A DNA stretch of 64,000 nucleotides from Polyangiaceae bacterium (GTDB taxonomy: Bacteria > Myxococcota_A > Polyangia > Polyangiales > Polyangiaceae), in contig JABTUA010000003.1 of the NCBI GenBank assembly GCA_015075635.1, positions 1,302,001 to 1,366,000 on the forward strand, given 5' to 3'. Positions 50,950 to 58,828 of this stretch are shown here, piece after piece. The translations under genes and the position numbers were made by a program. The notes under the pieces are model-generated. The model was not told where the DNA came from. It searched no databases and worked only from the letters and a program-made list of their open reading frames with translations. The number at the start of each line of letters is the position of its first letter. Position 1 is the first letter of the stretch.

Positions 50950-52095
50950 TCACAGCGACAGCACGAGCTCTTCCCCGAGCTCCGTCGTGCAGCGCTCCAC
51001 GTGCTCGAGCAGCCGCTCGACGCGGGTGTCCACGGCCCTGAGCTGAGCCTTGCCGAGCACCGGGGCCAGGGGGTCACCGGCCAGGGAGCGCTCGAGCCGC
51101 GCGCCCAGGCGCGCCTCGGGGGCCGCGGCGGGACCGAGCGCACGCAGCGCCTCCACGGTGGCGCGCCGGAACCTGCAAATGGGCTCGAGGCGGCTCTGGT
51201 TCGTCTCGCCGCGTGAAGCGCGCCAGGACGCGAAGCCCGCGGCGTTGTCCAGGAAGATCAGGCCACCGCCACCCAGCGACAGCACGTTCCCCCCCGACCA
51301 GCGATCCGTGTTGTCGATCAGGAAGTCGAAGACGATCAGGTCGCTCCACTCCGGCATTCGTCGTGCGAGCTCCTCGCGGACCGGCTCCTTGGAGCGCAGC
51401 CCTTCGGTCCAGCCCTTGGGCGGCTCGGCGCTCACGAGCTTGCCGGCGTGCCAGGCGATCATCGCGCCCGCGATGCGGCCGTCGCGCGCGGGCACCTCGG
51501 CGCGGAAGCGCTCGATGAACTCCGGGTCGGCGTTCGACGCCTCGAGGTGCTCGAGCACGTGCGGGTAACCCAGGGATCGCCCCACCACCGCCGCGGTGCG
51601 CGAGAAGCCGACGATGCGATCCAGGTGGTAGGCGGCGATCTCGGAGCGGAAGTTCGAGGCCGAGTGCTTCTGCTCCGGCTTCCACACCGCGCGGTTGCCG
51701 TCGCCGAAGCGGACCCTGATGGTGATGGTCGCGCCGCCCGGGTTCCGGGTGATCTCGGTGATGGGCGCGCTGGCCAGGCGCTCGAGCCACTGCTTGTCAC
51801 GGCTCGCGTCCACGGGCCCCGGGAGGCCCGCGTGCTCCGCGCCGCTGGGGCGCGGCAAGGCTTCGAGCAGCGAGGTCGGGAGCGGCGGCGCGCGCTCCGG
51901 CGGAGGCTTGACCCGAACCGCGGAACTGGCGGAGGCGGACGGCGCCGGGACCCTCACGCTGGCGACGGGCGCGGCGCTGGCCATGGTCACGCTCGGTTCG
52001 GCGCGCACGCTGGTCGCCGCCGGCTCGGCGCTCGGCGGCGGCCGCCGCTCGCACGCGAGCGACGCTGCCGCGATCAGGGCCCAGTACCGGCGCAT
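50950..52095 (-). CDS. Lipoprotein resembling FAM20/Four-jointed secretory kinases
   Basis: A 381-residue lipoprotein from ATG 52095, with lipobox AASLAC (Cys15) and an Ala/Pro/Ser linker to about residue 85. The catalytic-like domain has a strand lysine in NRAVWKPEQKH (Lys139), RSEIAAYHLDRIVGFSRTAA (Glu152) followed by VVGRSLGYP, then FDFLIDNTDRWSGGNVL (Asp264, Asn270), LIFLDNAAGF (Asp283) and CRFRRATVEALRAL. This order closely follows animal FAM20/Fjx1 kinases (EIAAFHLDRIL..., FDFL-GN-DRH, HLDNGRGF). If active it would phosphorylate exported proteins or glycans using ATP outside the cytoplasm. The homology is convincing; the activity is inferred. Confidence 0.8.
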   Translation of the reverse strand: MRRYWALIAAASLACERRPPPSAEPAATSVRAEPSVTMASAAPVASVRVPAPSASASSAVRVKPPPERAPPLPTSLLEALPRPSGAEHAGLPGPVDASRDKQWLERLASAPITEITRNPGGATITIRVRFGDGNRAVWKPEQKHSASNFRSEIAAYHLDRIVGFSRTAAVVGRSLGYPHVLEHLEASNADPEFIERFRAEVPARDGRIAGAMIAWHAGKLVSAEPPKGWTEGLRSKEPVREELARRMPEWSDLIVFDFLIDNTDRWSGGNVLSLGGGGLIFLDNAAGFASWRASRGETNQSRLEPICRFRRATVEALRALGPAAAPEARLGARLERSLAGDPLAPVLGKAQLRAVDTRVERLLEHVERCTTELGEELVLSL

Positions 52096-52153
52096 GGGAG
52101 CTGTGATGCTCCGCTGTTGCTGCGCGCTTCGCAACTCTTCTACCCTGAGGCCC

Positions 52154-53216
52154 GTGCGAAGACTGGCTCGGGTCCTGGCGCTCTCGGCGGTGGCGGTGGC
52201 GCTGCCGCAGGCGAGCGCGCGCTCCGCGCCCGGGCCTGTCGCCCTGGCGCCGATCGCAGAGCGCGCCCCCTCGGGCGGCGAGCCCGCGGCCGCCCCCGCT
52301 CCCGTACCGCGCGTGGTCGACGTGGCTCCCGCCGGAGAGCGCGTGGCGCTGGAGGCGCCGGTCATCGTGCGCTTCGATGCGGCAGTCACACCGGGAGCGG
52401 TCGCCGTCGAGCTCCTCCCCGACGTCGCCGGCGACGCCCGCTGGCTCGACGACCGCACCTTCTCGTTCACGCCGAAGCGCTGGCGCCAGGGACGACCGCA
52501 GCGGGTGAAGGTCACGACGGCCGGCGCCGAGCCCGTGGAGTGGACGTTTCGTGCCCGAGTGCCGATGCCGCTGGCGCCCGCGCCCGGCGAAGGCTCACGC
52601 CTGATCCTCAGCTTCGACGACGGCCCGAACGACCGGCGCCAGGCCGATCGCCTGCTCGACCGACTGAAGGAGCTGTCGATCCGCGCGCTCTTCTTCCCCT
52701 CCGGTCGCTGGGCGAAGACGCGCCCGGACTGGGTGGCGCGCGCGCGCGACGAGGGGCACCGCGTCTGCAACCACACCTACAGTCACGTGAACCTGACGGC
52801 GCCGTGGATGACCGAGGCGCGCATCACGGACGAGATCGCGCGGGGCGCGGGGGACGGGGACTGCAAGCTATTCCGCCCGCCGCTGATGGGCGTGGACGCG
52901 CGGGTCGAGCGCACGCCAGCCTGCCGCACGGCGCCGAGGTCCGGCGGAGGACCTGCTCGCCACCGTCCTCGGTCGCGCGAAGCCCGAGGCGGTGGTGCTG
53001 TTCCACATCCACGCGAGCGCCACCTTCGAGGTGCTGCCCCTGATGGCGGAGAAGCTCCGGGAGGCGGGGTACGTACTTTCCTGGGATCCGGCCGACGCCC
53101 CGAACGGACGTGTAGGCCCGAGTAGGAGGCCTGAATGGGGGGCGCTTTCGGACCGTCCTAGTGATGCGGAGGCCCCTTGGGCCGATGCGGACGGGCCCGG
53201 GCTTGGCCCACCCTGA
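52154..53216 (+). pseudogene. Polysaccharide deacetylase (NodB family), frameshifted and shortened
   Basis: GTG 52154 begins a typical signal peptide (VRRLARVLALSAVAVALPQA); ATG 52106 is an alternative. A beta-sandwich (about 45-130) precedes the NodB domain with LILSFDDGPNDRRQADRLLD, VCNHTYSHVNL and KLFRPPLMGVD, the metal-binding and catalytic motifs. After 52900 the good frame is lost. It resumes in another frame as EDLLATVLGRAKPEAVVLFH. Only ~33 residues separate the RPP motif from the LxH motif, fewer than usual, so a small deletion plus frameshift is likely. It would have removed acetyl groups from a cell-wall or capsular glycan. Confidence 0.75.
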
Positions 53217-53336
53217 CGACGGGCTGCTACACTGCGTTGCCCGAGAATCGATGGAAGGTTCTGGGCACTTCCCCGTAGGAGTATGGGGGCGCCCGCCGCC
53301 TGCTTCACTGCTTAGGGAACAAGGAGAGACTCGAAC

Positions 53337-54236
53337 ATGCACAAACTCATCGCACCCTTCCTGATCGGCGCGGCCGCGTTCGCGGTGCCCATGCTCGTCC
53401 CGTCCACCGCCCACGCCGGGCTCGAAGCGTGCGGGGACATCCACGTCGAAGCCAGCGCCAAGTGCGAAGCCGTCGCCAAGGGCGGCTGCGACGTCGAGTG
53501 CACGAACCTGAGCTTCGAGGCCGCTTGCCATGCCGAGGGCCAGGTGAGCTGCTCGGGGCAGTGCAACCTCGAGGCGGATGCTTCGTGCACCGGCGCGTGC
53601 GACATCAAGGGCTGTGAGACGAAGTGCACTGGCGACGAGGTCAAGTTCGACTGCGCCGCCAACTGCACGGCGGGCTGCGACGCGGATTGCGCGGGCAGCT
53701 GCGAGAGCAAGTGTGGCACCGATTCGGAGTGCAAGTCGAGCTGCCAGGGGTCCTGCAAGGCCACCTGTCAGGGCGAGTGCAAGGGCAGCTGCACCGGTGA
53801 GTTCCCCGACTGCAAGACCAAGTGCGAGGCCAGCTGCAAGGGTCAGTGCAAGGCGAAGATCAACACGAGCTGCCAGGTGGACTGCCAAAGCAACCTGCAG
53901 GCGAGCTGCACCGCCCAGTTGCAGGGCGGCTGCAAGGCGCAGTGCGAGAGCCCCGAAGGCGCCGTGAAGTGCGACGGCGAGTACGTGGATCACGCCGGCA
54001 ACGCGCAGGAGTGCCTCAACGCCCTGACCGCCTGGACGGCGTCGATCAACGCCAGCGCCAGCGGCAGCGCCACGGCGAGCTGTAAGAACGGCAAGTGCGA
54101 GGCCAGCGCCGAAGGCGAAGCCGAAGCCAGCTGCGCCACCGCCCCCGGACCGCGTGCCGGCGGCGCGGCGTTCGCGCTCGGCGCGTTCGGCCTGATCGCC
54201 GCCTGGGCGATGGGTCGCCGCCGTCGCGAGAGCTGA
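53337..54236 (+). CDS. Exported CxxxC-repeat protein with MYXO-CTERM-like tail
   Basis: A 299-residue protein with a good ribosome site (AAGGAGA) and a Sec signal peptide cut near AHA-G (residue 27). About 30-215 is built of Cys every fourth residue, e.g. CQGSCKATCQGECKGSC, giving over 40 Cys. The C-terminus is a Gly/Pro linker, the hydrophobic helix GGAAFALGAFGLIAAWAM and the basic end GRRRRES. This matches the MYXO-CTERM sorting-tail layout (Cys-linker-hydrophobic-Arg) that is processed for surface display. A disulfide-rich surface rod is inferred. It is followed by a strong terminator. Confidence 0.85.
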   Translation: MHKLIAPFLIGAAAFAVPMLVPSTAHAGLEACGDIHVEASAKCEAVAKGGCDVECTNLSFEAACHAEGQVSCSGQCNLEADASCTGACDIKGCETKCTGDEVKFDCAANCTAGCDADCAGSCESKCGTDSECKSSCQGSCKATCQGECKGSCTGEFPDCKTKCEASCKGQCKAKINTSCQVDCQSNLQASCTAQLQGGCKAQCESPEGAVKCDGEYVDHAGNAQECLNALTAWTASINASASGSATASCKNGKCEASAEGEAEASCATAPGPRAGGAAFALGAFGLIAAWAMGRRRRES

Positions 54237-54260
54237 GCCGAAGCTCCACGGTCAACGAGC

Positions 54261-54293
54261 GAGGGCGCCGACAGCCGGCGCCCTCGGCGTTTT
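54261..54293. terminator. Intrinsic terminator between convergent genes
   Basis: GAGGGCGCC and GGCGCCCTC form a perfect 9-bp stem with a 7-base loop (54261-54285), followed by GGCGTTTT. It lies between the CxxxC protein gene and the convergent Cys-rich lipoprotein gene, ending the first with a T-run on the plus strand. Confidence 0.85.
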
Positions 54294-54299
54294 GTGCGC

Positions 54300-55022
54300 C
54301 TACTTCTTCCCCGGCTTCTCGCACCGAATGCTGCCCTCGGCGTTGCAGCTGGTGCCGCTCTTGCACTCTTCGTCGATCACGAATTTTCCGCCCTTGCACA
54401 CCACGATGCTGCTCTTGTCGAGGTTGCAGGCGTGTTTGCCCTCCATCTCGGCGGTGCAGGGGTCCTTGTCGCGGGCGACCGACATGTCGCACGAGAGCTT
54501 ACCGCCGTCGGACTTGCAGCCGTTCGGGCCCAGGCACTGGAACTCGAGGGTCATCTTCCCGGCCTTGCAGGCCAGGTACTGCTTGCCGTCCACGCTACAG
54601 GCCTTGGTCTTGTCGGCCTCCCGGCAGGCGTCGCCCGGCTCGGCGATGGACAGATCGCACAGCGGTCGCCCGTCTTGGGTCTCGCAGCCCTTCGGGCCGC
54701 GGCAGCTCGTGGCCACGAACTTCCCGTCCGTGCACACGATCTTGGTCTTCGGATCGAGGCAGGCGGAGGCGCCCTCCTCGTCCGTCGAGCACACGTCGCC
54801 CGGCTGATTGCCGGTGATGTCGCAGGACACGCCGCTCGGCGTCAGGCTGCAGCCCCGCGGTCCCTTGCAGGGCGCCTGGATGTAGCTGCCCTTCTGGCAG
54901 ACGAGCTGGCTCTTCTTGTCGACGCAGCGCGCTTCGCCCTTGTCGCAGGAGCTGCCCGGGCCGGGCTTGCAGCTGTACAGGAAGGCGAGGACGAGGACCG
55001 AGACGGAGGTGGGCAGGCGCAT
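54300..55022 (-). CDS. Cys-rich repeat lipoprotein
   Basis: A 240-residue lipoprotein with the lipobox-like LAFLYSC (Cys18). The mature protein is about five repeats of ~45 residues, each with the order 'G-D-x-C ... C ... C-x-x-G-K ... C-x-G-P-x-G-C ... L/S-C-D', e.g. PCKGPRGCSLTPSGVSCD and SCRGPKGCETQDGRPLCD. Six Cys per repeat suggest three disulfides. It is convergent with the CxxxC protein, and both probably end up on the cell surface. Function unknown. Confidence 0.75.
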   Translation of the reverse strand: MRLPTSVSVLVLAFLYSCKPGPGSSCDKGEARCVDKKSQLVCQKGSYIQAPCKGPRGCSLTPSGVSCDITGNQPGDVCSTDEEGASACLDPKTKIVCTDGKFVATSCRGPKGCETQDGRPLCDLSIAEPGDACREADKTKACSVDGKQYLACKAGKMTLEFQCLGPNGCKSDGGKLSCDMSVARDKDPCTAEMEGKHACNLDKSSIVVCKGGKFVIDEECKSGTSCNAEGSIRCEKPGKK

Positions 55023-55056
55023 GAGGGGCGCACTCTACCCCAGCCGCACGAGTGAG

Positions 55057-55464
55057 TCAGCGGCGTACCACGCGCACGAACGATGCCCGGGCGGTGGCGC
55101 AGCGACGCGCGGCCTGAGCCAGCTCGTGCGCGCGCTCGTGCGCGACGCCGAGCAGGTAGCGATGGCGGCGACCCTGCTGGACGTCGCGTGAGCTCGCGAG
55201 CAGTCGCGCTTGCTGTTCCGCCAAACGCAGCTGGGCGTGGACCTCGGAGAGCTTCGCGCTCACACAGCGCGTCCGCGCCGGATCGTTGGCGTCGCGAGCG
55301 GCGCGCAGCTCCACGCGCACGCTGGCCGCAGCTTGCTCGACTTCGCGCACCAGCGCCGTGGCACCGGGCTGGTTCGAGGCGGCGGCAGGTGCTGCCACGA
55401 GCGCGACCAAGCTCAGCGCGACAGCGGCCCCGCGGCTCCGGCGGCTTCCGTGAGGTTTCAGCAT
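55057..55464 (-). CDS. Small exported helical protein
   Basis: A 135-residue protein from ATG 55464 with a signal peptide (AAVALSLVALVAAPAAA). The mature part is one or two long Ala/Arg/Glu-rich helices (LVREVEQAAASVRVELRAAR; SEVHAQLRLAEQQARLLASS) with two Cys that could pair. It is probably a periplasmic coiled-coil protein. No family is recognised. It lies 79 bases beyond the oxidoreductase gene on the same strand. Confidence 0.6.
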   Translation of the reverse strand: MLKPHGSRRSRGAAVALSLVALVAAPAAASNQPGATALVREVEQAAASVRVELRAARDANDPARTRCVSAKLSEVHAQLRLAEQQARLLASSRDVQQGRRHRYLLGVAHERAHELAQAARRCATARASFVRVVRR

Positions 55465-55543
55465 CTTCTGGCGATGAGATGCCGGACCGCCGACCGGCAT
55501 TCAGCGCGCAGCCTCGACCTTGCCGTGAGGCGGCAAACGCGCC

Positions 55544-56566
55544 TCAGCGCCGCGCCGCGATGTCGATGCAGATCTTGCCGAAGTGGTTGCCCGAGGCCAT
55601 GTGCTCGAGAGCCTTGCCCACTTCGTCGAAGCCGAACACTCGATCGACCACGGGGTGAAGCTCGTTCTGCGCCACCGCGCGCACGAGCGCCTCGAACGAC
55701 TCGCGATGCCCGACGATCACGCCTTGCAGGCGGATGTTCTGCATCAGCACGCCGAGCAAGTTGAGCTCCGTGGAGCCGCCGCCCAGGTTCCCGATGATGC
55801 TGATGGTGCCCCCGGGGCGCACGGCCTTGAGCGAGTGGCCGAAGGTGGCGGCGCCGCCGACCTCGAGCACGTGATCGACGCCTCGACCATCGGTCAGGTC
55901 GCGCGCCGCTCTTCCCCACTCCGGATCGCGCCGGTAGTTGATCAGCGCGTCTGCGCCGAGCTCTCGGGCCCGCTCCAGCTTGTCGTCGCTGGAGCTCGTG
56001 ATCAGCACCCGCGCGCCCAGGGTCTTGGCGAGCTGTAGCCCGAAGATCGACACACCGCCGGTCCCGAGCGCGAGCAGCGTGTCGCCGGCAGACAGCGCGC
56101 CGTGGGTGACCAGCGCGCTCCACGCCGTCACCCCCGCGCACGGCAAGCAGGCGGCCTCGACGTCGGAGAGGAAAGCCGGGATCTTCACCACGGCCTCCGC
56201 GCCCACCTTGAACAGCTCCGCCAGGGTGCCGTCCAGGGGACCGCCCAGCGTGGTTCGGAGCTTGTCGCGGGCAGGCTCGCCGGCGAGCCAGCCGGTGGCG
56301 AAGATCGGGCAGACCCGATCGCCGACCTTGACACGCGTCACGCCCGCTCCGGCCGCGACCACGGTCCCGACGCCATCCGAAGCGGGCACGAGCGGCAACG
56401 GCTGCCGCGGGTTGTAGCTGCCGCGCACCATCAGCAAATCGCGGTAGTTGAGCGACACCGCGCCCATGCGCAGCACCACCTCGCCGGGCCCCGGCTCGGG
56501 ATCGGGCCGCTCCTCCACGCGCAGGTTCTCGAGCCCGAAGCCACCGGAGACGACGACCGCTTTCAT
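55544..56566 (-). CDS. Medium-chain dehydrogenase/reductase (zinc-type alcohol dehydrogenase / quinone reductase-like)
   Basis: A 340-residue NAD(P)-dependent MDR enzyme. The GroES-like N-terminal domain has EVVLRMGAVSLNYRDLLMVR and VPASDGVGTVVAAGAGV. The Rossmann domain has LLALGTGGVSIFGLQLAKTL and VLITSSSDDKLERARELGAD. The usual catalytic-zinc Cys/His set is not obvious (NYRD replaces the C-x-x-D start), so it is more like the zinc-free quinone reductase or ADH-like subgroup. The C-terminal HPVVDRVFGFDEVGKALEHM closes the fold. The substrate is unknown. Confidence 0.88.
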   Translation of the reverse strand: MKAVVVSGGFGLENLRVEERPDPEPGPGEVVLRMGAVSLNYRDLLMVRGSYNPRQPLPLVPASDGVGTVVAAGAGVTRVKVGDRVCPIFATGWLAGEPARDKLRTTLGGPLDGTLAELFKVGAEAVVKIPAFLSDVEAACLPCAGVTAWSALVTHGALSAGDTLLALGTGGVSIFGLQLAKTLGARVLITSSSDDKLERARELGADALINYRRDPEWGRAARDLTDGRGVDHVLEVGGAATFGHSLKAVRPGGTISIIGNLGGGSTELNLLGVLMQNIRLQGVIVGHRESFEALVRAVAQNELHPVVDRVFGFDEVGKALEHMASGNHFGKICIDIAARR

Positions 56567-56598
56567 CGGCGCCGAACTTACCGGATAAGCTCCTCAAC

Positions 56599-57442
56599 GT
56601 GTTGCGTTCGTTCACGTCGGCGCTGGCTCGCGCGCCCGCGCTCTCGCTCGGGCTGCTCGGCCTGGCCGCCGTGACGTTCGGCGCGTGCCCTAGGGCGCAG
56701 CCGGCCCGCTTCGTCTCCGACGAGCGCGGAGGGGTACGCCTCGAGGTGCTGTCGGCGAAGCTCGCTCCGTCGGGGCCGCGCGCTCAGGGCCGGCCCGGTG
56801 ACTTCCTCCTGTCGAGCGCCGAGCTTCGGCTGGTGATCGCGCGGACGGGACCCCTCGCGGGGGCGGTGGTGGACGCGACCGCGGGGGAGTGGGTGGACGA
56901 TCAGCTGACCGGAGTCTTGCCAGTGGTCGAGCTCGACGGGAGAGAGGTCCCGAGCGTCGTGCGCAGCGTGGAGCCGGACCTGTCGGGCCCCACCCCGCGC
57001 GTGGCGGTCGTGCGGGAGAGCGCCTCCGTGCGGGTGACCACCGAGATCGCCATCGTTCCAGCGCGAAGTTCCATCGAGCTCGCCTCACGGATCGAAAACC
57101 GCGGAACCGTGACCCGACGCCTGCGCCTGGGCGACCGTGTGGCGTGGTTCGGGGAAGACTCCTTTGCGCCGGGCTTCGGCTTCGTGAGCGACGCGCGGGA
57201 GCTCGTCGTTCCCTGGTTCTCGCACTCGGGCCGGAGGCAGTCCTACGCGCTCGCGTTTCCGGAGCGGCCCGCGAGCGTGCGCTTCCGACGGCGCGAGATG
57301 GGAGCGCACGAGCAGACGGCGTTCGGTGCGGAGCTCAGCCTGCCTGGCGGCGCGGCACGCCTGGCGCGTTTGCTGGTCATATCGGCGGATGATGACGACG
57401 CTGACGGCGCCGTCGCCCTGGCCTATGGCGCGATCCGCCTGA
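56599..57442 (+). CDS. CehA/McbA-like PHP-domain protein, N-terminal part (frameshifted)
   Basis: GTG 56599 starts a signal peptide (ALSLGLLGLAAVTFGAC) with a lipobox-like Cys30. About 250 residues of beta-sandwich follow (GDFLLSSAELRLVIARTGPL, STEIAIVP-like TTEIAIVPARSSIEL, WFGEDSFAPGFGFVSD). Protein sense in this frame ends at about 57440 and continues in the next entry in another frame. Together they make one ~740-residue protein, as in related PHP lipoproteins whose N-terminal sandwich precedes the hydrolase. Confidence 0.7.
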
Positions 57443-58828
57443 TTGACCGCCGAGTATCGCGTCAGCGACGAGCACGACGCTCCGATGCCCGCGCGGCTGG
57501 TGGTGCGGGGAGTGGCGCCGACGGTGAACCCGGACCTCGGCCCCTACCACCTGGCGGCAGGCGCAGCGAACGTGGCTTGCACGGCGACCGGCACGGGCTC
57601 GCTCGAGCTCCCACCCGGGCGCTACTCGGTGCTCGCGACGCGAGGACCCGAGTTCGACTTGGTCGAGTCGGTGATGGACGTCTCGGCCACCGAGGGAGCC
57701 ACCTTCCGCGCGCGTCTGTCCCGGGTCGTCGACACCCGCGGTTGGATCGCGGCGGATCTGCACCTGCACGCCGACCCGAGCGGCGACTCGGAGGTGCCCC
57801 TGCCGGATAGGGTCACGTCGCTCCTCGCGGAGGGCATCGAGCTAGCGGCTGCCACGGACCACAACCACGTCACGGACTACGCGCCGGCGGTGCGAGAGCT
57901 CGGCGCCGACAAGCAACTCTCGACGCTCACCGGCATCGAGGTCACGACCCGCGACTGGGGTCACTTCAACGCCTACCCGTATCCGCCGAGCGCTTCGCTC
58001 CCACCGGCGAGCGAGGCGGCGCCGCGGGAGCTGCTCGCCTGGCTCCGGGCCACGGCGCCCGGAGCGTTGCTCCAGGTAAACCACCCGCGCATGGGGGACA
58101 TCGGCTACTTCAACCAGATCGCGCTCGACCCGAGCGGGAATTCCTCGAAGTCGAGCGCCTCCCTCGACTTCGATCTGATCGAGGTCTGGAACGGCTTCGA
58201 TCTGGCGAACCTCTCGGTGCTGGACGACGTGCTCGGGGAGTGGATGCGGCTGATCGCGAACGGACGGCGCTTCACCGCGGTGGGCAACTCGGACTCGCAC
58301 CGCATCGTCTACCAGTGGGCGGGCTACCCGCGCACCTACGTGCTCGGTGACGATCAGCGGCCCGGCGGTGTGGACTGGAACGAGGCGGCGGCGTCGCTGC
58401 GGGCGGGACGCGCGCTGGTGACGAGCGGACCGTTCATCGAGCTGAAGGTGAACGGCGAGCCCCTCGGCGCGCTGGTGAAGGCCGACCAAGGGAGCGTCGG
58501 CATCGAGCTCGAGGTGCGCGCTCCGCCCTGGATCGAGGTCGAGCGAGCGGAGCTCTTGCTCGACGGCCAGCTCGCGTTGCACGTGGACAAGAGCTCACCC
58601 GAGCAGGCGGTCAGCACCACCCCACGCGCGCGGCTGCGCTTCGTCGGCAGCTTGCCTGTCAGTCGGGACTCGTTCCTCGTGGTGGTGGTGCGCGGAACCT
58701 CGACGCTGGAGCGCGTGCTGCCGGGGACGAACGTCGTGCCCGTCGCCTTCACCAACCCGGTCTTCGTCGACGCCGACGGCGATGGAAGCTTCGCGCCTCA
58801 GCCCTCGAGCCGCGACAAGAAGGAGTAG
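57443..58828 (+). CDS. CehA/McbA-like PHP metallohydrolase part (after frameshift)
   Basis: This ~461-residue stretch starts with a carboxypeptidase-regulatory-like strand set (YRVSDEHDAPMPARLVVRGV). The PHP hydrolase follows with WIAADLHLHADPSGDSE (His-x-His metal pair), AAATDHNHVTDYAP, LTGIEVTTRDWGHFNAYPY and FTAVGNSDSHRI, all typical metal ligands of the CehA/McbA PHP subfamily. The C-terminal domain ends FVDADGDGSFAPQ. The L/TTG start at 57443 has no ribosome site, so it belongs to the preceding frame. PHP proteins hydrolyse phosphoesters or related bonds; the substrate is unknown. The 3' end overlaps the convergent gene by 31 bases. Confidence 0.8.
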   Translation: MTAEYRVSDEHDAPMPARLVVRGVAPTVNPDLGPYHLAAGAANVACTATGTGSLELPPGRYSVLATRGPEFDLVESVMDVSATEGATFRARLSRVVDTRGWIAADLHLHADPSGDSEVPLPDRVTSLLAEGIELAAATDHNHVTDYAPAVRELGADKQLSTLTGIEVTTRDWGHFNAYPYPPSASLPPASEAAPRELLAWLRATAPGALLQVNHPRMGDIGYFNQIALDPSGNSSKSSASLDFDLIEVWNGFDLANLSVLDDVLGEWMRLIANGRRFTAVGNSDSHRIVYQWAGYPRTYVLGDDQRPGGVDWNEAAASLRAGRALVTSGPFIELKVNGEPLGALVKADQGSVGIELEVRAPPWIEVERAELLLDGQLALHVDKSSPEQAVSTTPRARLRFVGSLPVSRDSFLVVVVRGTSTLERVLPGTNVVPVAFTNPVFVDADGDGSFAPQPSSRDKKE

